This document shows positions 58,419 through 64,000 of a DNA stretch of 64,000 nucleotides, piece after piece; position 1 is the first letter of the stretch; each line of letters opens with the position of its first letter. Where the stretch lies: NCBI RefSeq assembly GCF_009707515.1, contig NZ_WLYI01000024.1, forward strand, positions 40,656-104,655, written 5' to 3'. The notes under the pieces were generated by a model, which did not search any database, had not been told where the DNA came from, and saw only the letters and a program-made list of their open reading frames with translations. The translations under genes and the position numbers were made by a program. The stretch is from Pseudomonas karstica. Its GTDB lineage: Bacteria; Pseudomonadota; Gammaproteobacteria; Pseudomonadales; Pseudomonadaceae.

Positions 58419-59129
58419 TTACTGAAGCACTTCAATCACCCCGTCGGCACTCATGTTCACCTGGCTGGTGCCCGCTTCCACTTCCGGGGTCGGCGCCGAA
58501 TCCGCCATCGCGGCTTTCATCATCATCCCGCCACGGGCATACGGTTGCGGATAACCATTGGTGTTGAAGTTCAAGTTGACGATCTTGTAACCCTTGCCGC
58601 CCAGTGCGTCGGTGGCCAGTTGTGCGCGAGCCTTGAACGCAGCGACCGCTTCTTTAAGCAGTGCATCTTCGCTGGTCTTGCGCGTGGTGTCGGCGATGGC
58701 GAAGTCCATGCTGCCCATTTTCAGGGTGTTCAGCAGTTCGCCGGTGAGCTTGGACAGCGCCGGGAAGTCCGCGCTTTCCAGGCGCAGCTCGGCGCGCTCA
58801 CGCCAGCCAGTGATCTTCTGGTTCTTGTTGTCGTAGATCGGGTAGCTGTTACGGCTGCCCTGGCGCAGTGTCACCGCTTTGACTTCGCGCGCCTGGCCCA
58901 GGGCCGTGTTCAGGGTGGTGGTGATTTCGGCGGCAAGCTTGGCCGGGTCGGTGTTCTGGGATTCGGTGTAGAGGGTGACGATCATCTTGTCGCGGGCCAC
59001 TTCCTGGCTGACCTCTGCGCGCAGGGAAATCTGGTTGTAATGCAGTTCATCGCCAGCCAGGGCTGGAAGGCTGGCCAGGGTGCTGGCGCTGAGCGTGAGA
59101 ACGGCTGCACTGCGAGTGAAACGTGACAT
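58419..59129 (-). CDS. SIMPL-domain (DUF541) periplasmic protein
   Basis: 236 residues. Signal peptide with ALA cleavage near residue 25. DUF541/SIMPL domain: HYNQISLRAEVSQEVARDKM at the mature start, GWRERAELRLES in the middle, LATDALGGKGYKIVNLNFNT toward the end. The family includes E. coli YggE, linked to reduced oxidative stress. It lies divergent from roxS, and a SIMPL gene beside roxSR is, as I recall, also found in P. aeruginosa. A terminator follows. Confidence 0.88.
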   Translation of the reverse strand: MSRFTRSAAVLTLSASTLASLPALAGDELHYNQISLRAEVSQEVARDKMIVTLYTESQNTDPAKLAAEITTTLNTALGQAREVKAVTLRQGSRNSYPIYDNKNQKITGWRERAELRLESADFPALSKLTGELLNTLKMGSMDFAIADTTRKTSEDALLKEAVAAFKARAQLATDALGGKGYKIVNLNFNTNGYPQPYARGGMMMKAAMADSAPTPEVEAGTSQVNMSADGVIEVLQ

Positions 59130-59334
59130 GAGAGCTCCTTGGGGATGTTCGTATCGGTATGACTGTAGACGGTGACATCGGGTTCTTCGGGTTTACACAT
59201 TTGCTACATGTTGGCTTGCGGCCGACGAACGGTCATTCAGCGCGCCTGCGGCAAAGAGCCACACGCGCCGTGCCTGCGGGTCGGCATCGTTTATACTCGT
59301 GCCGATCCGCCTGGAGCGCTCATCAGGAGAGCTC

Positions 59335-60597
59335 ATGCTCGCCCCCGTACAACTGACTTCCGCCACTCGCCAGAACCTCTGGCGGCTGACTTTTATCCGT
59401 ACCCTGGTATTGGCCGCGCAGGCCGGCTCCGTGGGGTTGGCCTATTGGCTCGACTTATTGCCGCTGCCCTGGTTGCAACTGGCCGTGACCCTAGGTTTTT
59501 CCACGGTGCTGTGTGCCTTTACCGCCATCCGCCTGCGCACCACGTGGCCGGTGACCGAGCTGGAATATGCCCTGCAACTGGCCTGCGACCTGTTTATTCA
59601 CAGTGTGTTGCTTTATTTCTCCGGTGGTTCCACCAATCCGTTCGTATCTTATTACCTGGTGCCATTGACCATCGCTGCAGTGACATTGCCTTGGCGTTAT
59701 TCGGTGATTTTGTCAGGGATTGCCTTGACCCTGTACACCCTATTGTTGGCCCAGTTCTATCCGCTGCAAACGTTCCCCATCGCCCGGGAGAACCTGCAAA
59801 TCTACGGCATGTGGCTGAGCTTTGCGCTGTCTGCCGCAGTGATTACATTCTTTGCCGCGCGCATGGCTGAAGAGTTGCGCCGCCAGGAAGAGTTGCGGGC
59901 GATCCGCCGTGAAGAAGGCCTGCGGGACCAGCAACTGCTGGCCGTTGCCACCCAGGCGGCCGGCGCGGCCCATGAGCTGGGCACACCGCTTGCTACCATG
60001 AGTGTGCTGCTCAAGGAAATGCGCCAAGACCATCATGACCCAGACTTGCAGGACGATTTGAGCGTGCTGCAGGATCAGGTCCAGGCGTGCAAGCAAACCT
60101 TGCAGCAGTTGGTGCGTGCCGCTGAAGCCAATCGTCGCCTGGCGATTGAGATGCAGAACGTGACCCGGTGGCTCGATGAAGCGCTGAACCGTTGGCACCT
60201 GATGCGCCCCGAAGCCAGCTACCGCTTCCATTTGCTGGGGCAGGGCGCGGTGCCGCGAATGGCGCCACCGCCGGATTTGACCCAGGCGCTGTTGAACCTG
60301 CTGAACAATGCCGCCGATGCCTGCCCGGAAGGGTTGGAGGTGCAGCTTGATTGGGACGTTGAGACTCTTACTATCAGCATTCGCGACCACGGTGCCGGCG
60401 TGCCACTGGCCATTGCCGAGCAGATCGGCAAGCCATTCTTTACCACCAAGGGCAAAGGCTTCGGCCTGGGCCTGTTCTTGAGCAAGGCCAGCGTGACACG
60501 CGCCGGCGGCTCGGTGAAACTTTACCCCCACGAGGAAGGCGGCACGCTCACCGAGCTGCGCCTGCCTCGTGTCGCACGAGGAGACATCGATGAGTGA
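59335..60597 (+). CDS. roxS: Redox sensor histidine kinase RoxS (RegB/PrrB family)
   Basis: 420 residues from ATG 59335 (AGGAG upstream). Six transmembrane helices in residues 15-175. The RegB quinone-site motif GGSTNPF is at 98-104. H-box AAGAAHELGTPL with phospho-accepting His213; a Cys at 252 (QACKQTLQQL) corresponds to the redox-active Cys of RegB; N-box LLNLLNNAADAC and the ATP-lid GKGFGLGLFL follow. In P. aeruginosa RoxSR senses respiratory state and controls cyanide-insensitive oxidase and related genes. The stop overlaps roxR by 8 bp. Confidence 0.93.
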   Translation: MLAPVQLTSATRQNLWRLTFIRTLVLAAQAGSVGLAYWLDLLPLPWLQLAVTLGFSTVLCAFTAIRLRTTWPVTELEYALQLACDLFIHSVLLYFSGGSTNPFVSYYLVPLTIAAVTLPWRYSVILSGIALTLYTLLLAQFYPLQTFPIARENLQIYGMWLSFALSAAVITFFAARMAEELRRQEELRAIRREEGLRDQQLLAVATQAAGAAHELGTPLATMSVLLKEMRQDHHDPDLQDDLSVLQDQVQACKQTLQQLVRAAEANRRLAIEMQNVTRWLDEALNRWHLMRPEASYRFHLLGQGAVPRMAPPPDLTQALLNLLNNAADACPEGLEVQLDWDVETLTISIRDHGAGVPLAIAEQIGKPFFTTKGKGFGLGLFLSKASVTRAGGSVKLYPHEEGGTLTELRLPRVARGDIDE

Positions 60598-61150
60598 CGA
60601 GATCCAAGTCGAAGGCGAAGAACTGCCGCATCTGTTGCTGGTAGATGACGATGCCACCTTTACCCGCGTGATGGCGCGGGCCATGAGCCGTCGCGGTTTC
60701 CGCGTCAGCACCGCAGGCTCTGCCGAAGAGGGGCTGACCATTGCCCTGGCCGACCTGCCGGATTACGCGGCGCTGGACCTGAAAATGGACGGCGACTCCG
60801 GCCTGGTGCTGTTGCCCAAGCTGCTGGAGCTCGACCCGGAAATGCGCGTGCTGATTCTCACCGGATATTCCAGCATCGCTACCGCCGTCGAGGCCATCAA
60901 GCGCGGCGCGTGCAACTACCTGTGCAAACCGGCGGACGCCGACGACGTGCTGGCTGCCTTGCTTTCCGAGCACGCCGACCTCGACACCCTGGTGCCGGAA
61001 AATCCGATGTCGGTGGACCGCCTGCAGTGGGAGCACATCCAACGCGTGCTGACCGAGCACGAAGGCAATATCTCCGCCACCGCCCGCGCCCTGGGCATGC
61101 ACCGTCGCACCTTGCAACGCAAGCTGCAAAAGCGCCCGGTCAGACGCTGA
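60590..61150 (+). CDS. roxR: Redox response regulator RoxR (RegA/PrrA family)
   Basis: 186 residues from ATG 60590, with GAGGAG upstream inside roxS. Receiver domain: acidic pocket VDDD (18-21), phospho-accepting Asp63 (ALDLKMDG), Lys113 (YLCKPAD). C-terminal Fis-type helix-turn-helix at about 150-180 (NISATARALGMHRRTLQRKL), the hallmark of the RegA/ActR/PrrA class. Translationally coupled to roxS. Confidence 0.95.
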   Translation: MSDEIQVEGEELPHLLLVDDDATFTRVMARAMSRRGFRVSTAGSAEEGLTIALADLPDYAALDLKMDGDSGLVLLPKLLELDPEMRVLILTGYSSIATAVEAIKRGACNYLCKPADADDVLAALLSEHADLDTLVPENPMSVDRLQWEHIQRVLTEHEGNISATARALGMHRRTLQRKLQKRPVRR

Positions 61151-61174
61151 CGATCTTTCTGGCACAGTGAGGGA

Positions 61175-61209
61175 GGAGGGTGCGCCTGGCTGAGACTGGC
61201 TGCACCCTA
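61175..61209. terminator. Weak hairpin between roxR and the toxin-like gene
   Basis: GGGTGC (61178-61183) pairs with GCACCC around a loop of about 20 nt; there is no T tract. It is the only structure seen between these convergent genes. Confidence 0.3.
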
Positions 61210-61235
61210 TCTTGTATTAAACGTATTAGGTCTAC

Positions 61236-64000
61236 TCAAAATGGGCGGGCGACGCTGCCGTCGAACAGGTTGTAACGCGCTTTCGGCATTTTGGTCGGGG
61301 ATGCAAAGTATACGTATAAAATTCCATCTTTCTCTTTTGTCGCAAGGACCTCCAATGAAGCATTCGGTTTGACTGCAACATGGTCAGGTAATATATCGCT
61401 GGAAAGGTTTTTCTTTGAGATGGATTCGTCGAACATATAAATTACGGATTGATTTCCGGTTGTGGCGGGCGTATCTTTTGCCCAGGTCTCCCACCCTTTT
61501 GCATTGATAGGCTGAGTCGAGGAAGATTGTACGCCAGGATCTCTGAATACTTTACCGACCCCGTTTTTTAGTTTTGCTGCGCCTTCTGGTGAGACATGGG
61601 CATACCTGTAGGCCGTGCCGCGATAATCAGTTTGTGCCTCAAAGTCAGCTAAGAACTCTTTCACGTTCTGTGGGTATTTACTCGTGTCTATTTGCTGTCG
61701 TAGTTCGTTATTGATTTCATCCGATCCGGCCTCAGTGTACAAGGCCATGCTCTGAGACTCTTCTGCCTTGGACTGTTGTATCAGACTCGTCAGTTGATCG
61801 GAAAACTGCTGCCGTTCTGCTTCGGTGAATGATGCCTGATCTTTATTTATATTTTTGATTGCTTCGTCGAGCTGACTTTTTGCGGTAGATGAAGTACCGC
61901 GACTCCACGGCAATCTTATACCTCCAGGGCCGTTAATTGGCTCCCAGCTTCCATGAGCGGTAGCATGGACTGTCATGACTGACTTTCGGGTGAAAGGATC
62001 AATAATCTGAGCATAGCCATCACGCAGTTTGAATTTCGAGTCGATCTCATATAGCTGGCTGATATGTGTGTCGTCGGTATACCGGATAAACCAACGGTCT
62101 TCACCTTGGCTCCCTTTTACTTGATAAATGCCTTGGGAGTTGAGCTTGGCATTCTTTATTAATTTTTCTCCATCTGGTACGGCGTAGTCGCTGATATTGC
62201 CCCACTGTGAGCGGCTTAATCGATTGACTTCCGGTACAGTTGAAGTGTTTGCCGCTTCTGCGGGCGGGGCCGGTTCGGGCTCTGGGGCGCCGTGTTGCGC
62301 TGCCTCTTTCTCTGCGTTGGCTTCTGCTTCGGCGACCTCTTCCAGAACCCCTTCTGATTTTCCTGACGTTGGAATAACTTTCGGAGCGACTACCAATGCG
62401 GCATTGAGTACACCGAAAACAATTCTCTCATTGCCTTTCGGCTTGCCATGTACTTGGTCATCAACTCCGATGCCAGCAGTGGCTAAGCCATCAACTAAAT
62501 AAAAGACATCCAATGCCAGTGCTACTTCAGGTACTACAAAAGCCAGCGGGGTTAAAAACATAGCCGCTTTCGCAGCCTTTTCCATGCCGTCAATGATATT
62601 TTGTTTGGTCACGTCTCCGTCACTGGTTATTTTGACAGCGGCGTCCGCGTACGATCGATCTTTCTGTCTTTTTGAAATTTCTTGGAATGGCAGGTTGTTA
62701 GGTTCTGTGGTGATGAATTCTTGAGGATCCCATTTACCGCTAAACGCCCGATGATCATAGGAAAGTTGTCCACCTGGGGTTTCACGTTTTTCAGGCCAGG
62801 TACCGAGCCCTGCCAGGGTTTCGTCTATCCCGGCTCGCGCCCAGCCGTTAGGTTTGTCTTTAAGAGCAAAGTGTGAGGCGATGGCATTGCGTTTGGTGGG
62901 GTCGGCCATTTGTTCGGCGAGCCACTTTCTCATCTCTGCCTGGCTGTTGAAACTGTGGAGGGGGGAGGAGTTTCCCGGTATGTACAGTAGAGTGAGTGGG
63001 GGGCGTTTCTTACCGTTGGCGTCAAACCTCTCCTTATGGTCAGTCATGTACATGAGGTCGGTGGATTGATATTCACCTATTTTGAGCAGGCCGACTTCAA
63101 TGCTGGGGTCCTTGGGAGGGTTTTTTTGTAATTCCTCGTATTCAATGTCAGGCCATGACTCCTGGTGGCCTGACAACCCGGCAGCCCGCATGACCAATTC
63201 CCGGCCCTCTGCGCTAAGGCTGCCCTCTTGATGCTGCGTCATGGCTGATTTGACGAAAGCGGCTTTGGCCAGCACTGGGTATTTTTCTTTGTGGCTGTTC
63301 CAGAAGCCATCCAAGAACTCAGTGTAGGGTTTTTGAAAATCCGTATTCCAGATAAGACTTTTGAATTCCTTCGGAGTGATCGAACTTTGGTTCGAGGCAT
63401 TGTAGGTCTGTGCGGGTGTGTCGGAGGATTCTTTATAAATGCCTTGGTAGTTATGGGTGATGTCGGCGTTTTCCCTATAAGGGGAAAAGCGGCTCGAGAA
63501 GTCAAAAGTTCCAGGTTTATGAGACGACAAGCTATTCTGGATTTTTACGTCCGGGCCACCAGAGAAGAAGGGAACTTCATAACCTTTTCCTGCAGGAGTG
63601 TTTTGCGCATTCTGAATGAGTGCCTGAGTTAATGATATTCTTTGGATGATTTTTGCGGGGAAAGGTTTTTCCCCTTGGCTGTTGTAATCGTAAGTGACGA
63701 GATAAGTATTATCCGGGTCGATATCCCACTTTTCTTTATCGGTTGGTTCCTTCGCCTTCATCTCAGCGAATTTTTTCTTGAGAAAGCCCGACGCGTCCTG
63801 TTCGATGGTTTTGAATTCGCTGGAGATTTTTTGTGCGACTGGGTCAATATTGATATTGGGGCCTATATTGACTGGCACCGATACTTTCTGACTGTTTGCG
63901 ACTTTTTTACCCGGATCGGGATCGACACTTTCTTGCTTGTAACCTCCGTTGCTTGCAGGTTCGGGTTTGACTTCTTGTACCAATTGCTCTTCTTTCGGTG
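61236..64000 (-). CDS. Large toxin-like protein with ADP-ribosyltransferase-like tail (5' end outside window)
   Basis: At least 920 residues; the frame is open past the right edge, so the N-terminus is missing and the TTG at 63983 is not a true start. Visible order: a region with LLYIPGNSSPLHSFNSQAEM and ASHFALKDKPNG, matching the DUF6543-like part of the 54337 gene; a hydrophobic stretch (MFLTPLAFVVPEVALALDVF, DNA about 62580-62455); an Ala/Glu/Pro linker; the module shared with 54337 (DNA about 62197-61890); and a unique tail. The last 130 residues have YRGTAYRYAHVSPEGA, then DPGVQSSST, then KPNASLEVLATKEKDGILYV, which together resemble the R - STS - E order of mono-ADP-ribosyltransferases. 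Likely an exported toxin. The ART call is tentative. Confidence 0.65.
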   Translation of the reverse strand, partial: PKEEQLVQEVKPEPASNGGYKQESVDPDPGKKVANSQKVSVPVNIGPNINIDPVAQKISSEFKTIEQDASGFLKKKFAEMKAKEPTDKEKWDIDPDNTYLVTYDYNSQGEKPFPAKIIQRISLTQALIQNAQNTPAGKGYEVPFFSGGPDVKIQNSLSSHKPGTFDFSSRFSPYRENADITHNYQGIYKESSDTPAQTYNASNQSSITPKEFKSLIWNTDFQKPYTEFLDGFWNSHKEKYPVLAKAAFVKSAMTQHQEGSLSAEGRELVMRAAGLSGHQESWPDIEYEELQKNPPKDPSIEVGLLKIGEYQSTDLMYMTDHKERFDANGKKRPPLTLLYIPGNSSPLHSFNSQAEMRKWLAEQMADPTKRNAIASHFALKDKPNGWARAGIDETLAGLGTWPEKRETPGGQLSYDHRAFSGKWDPQEFITTEPNNLPFQEISKRQKDRSYADAAVKITSDGDVTKQNIIDGMEKAAKAAMFLTPLAFVVPEVALALDVFYLVDGLATAGIGVDDQVHGKPKGNERIVFGVLNAALVVAPKVIPTSGKSEGVLEEVAEAEANAEKEAAQHGAPEPEPAPPAEAANTSTVPEVNRLSRSQWGNISDYAVPDGEKLIKNAKLNSQGIYQVKGSQGEDRWFIRYTDDTHISQLYEIDSKFKLRDGYAQIIDPFTRKSVMTVHATAHGSWEPINGPGGIRLPWSRGTSSTAKSQLDEAIKNINKDQASFTEAERQQFSDQLTSLIQQSKAEESQSMALYTEAGSDEINNELRQQIDTSKYPQNVKEFLADFEAQTDYRGTAYRYAHVSPEGAAKLKNGVGKVFRDPGVQSSSTQPINAKGWETWAKDTPATTGNQSVIYMFDESISKKNLSSDILPDHVAVKPNASLEVLATKEKDGILYVYFASPTKMPKARYNLFDGSVARPF

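Overview
The window is a GC-rich gammaproteobacterial chromosome segment that fits the Pseudomonas fluorescens group. Reasons: gene order matches several blocks known from P. aeruginosa (clpB-tRNA-ndh; yacG-coaE-pilD-pilC/pilA; nadC-ampD-ampE; piuB-piuA-piuC-Sel1; speC; the dppA/opdP/dppBCDF dipeptide locus; roxSR), Pseudomonas-only families are present (DUF3094, DUF1780, DUF6388), and REP/REPIN repeats of the type common in fluorescent pseudomonads lie between genes.

Layout. 1-900: 3' end of clpB. 900-1850: a REPIN lodged in the clpB terminator, then a tRNA operon (Asn-Pro-Lys plus a second identical Pro). 1858-5071: ndh (minus), DUF3094, DUF1780 and a CbiM-like membrane protein. 5170-10361: the type IV pilus block pilC-pilD-coaE-yacG (minus, each junction a 4-bp overlap), divergent pilA, a Wzy/O-antigen-ligase-like putative pilin glycosyltransferase and tRNA-Thr; pilB is missing. 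10498-13365: DUF6388, nadC and the coupled ampD-ampE pair. 13580-21171: fructose module, with the repressor cra next to a TatD hydrolase, divergent from fruB-fruK-fruA, and a Cra-type operator between. 21253-22794: Tat-exported PhoD phosphatase with a Pho-box-like site. 22805-23533: six tandem REPIN-like units. 23538-30167: catechol-siderophore iron uptake (piuB reductase, piuA receptor, piuC hydroxylase, Sel1 protein). 30274-35329: ornithine decarboxylase speC and a four-gene osmoprotectant ABC transporter. 35670-37253: prfC.

37340-41400 is an AT-rich accessory island with no counterpart in the neighbouring core blocks. It holds a possible 38-aa membrane peptide, a cysteine/threonine-synthase-fold PLP enzyme, an adenine-PRT-like phosphoribosyltransferase, a 28-aa ORF coupled to it, an EamA exporter and an ATP-grasp ligase resembling L-amino-acid (dipeptide) ligases. 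I read it as a candidate pathway for an exported non-proteinogenic amino acid or dipeptide antimetabolite. This is the best candidate for an undescribed system in the window.

41610-54204 is a dipeptide uptake locus: dppB, C, D, F, the OprD-family porin opdP and four DppA-like binding proteins. 54337-64000 has two very large, probably secreted, toxin-like proteins (dermonecrotic-toxin/DUF6543 type). They flank a SIMPL protein and the redox two-component system roxS-roxR. The second runs off the window edge and ends in a tail resembling a mono-ADP-ribosyltransferase fold.

Most REPINs sit at convergent gene ends, and two of them supply the stop codon of the adjoining gene. Coordinates and starts were set by reading frames, ribosome-binding sites and remembered family starts; no database search was run.
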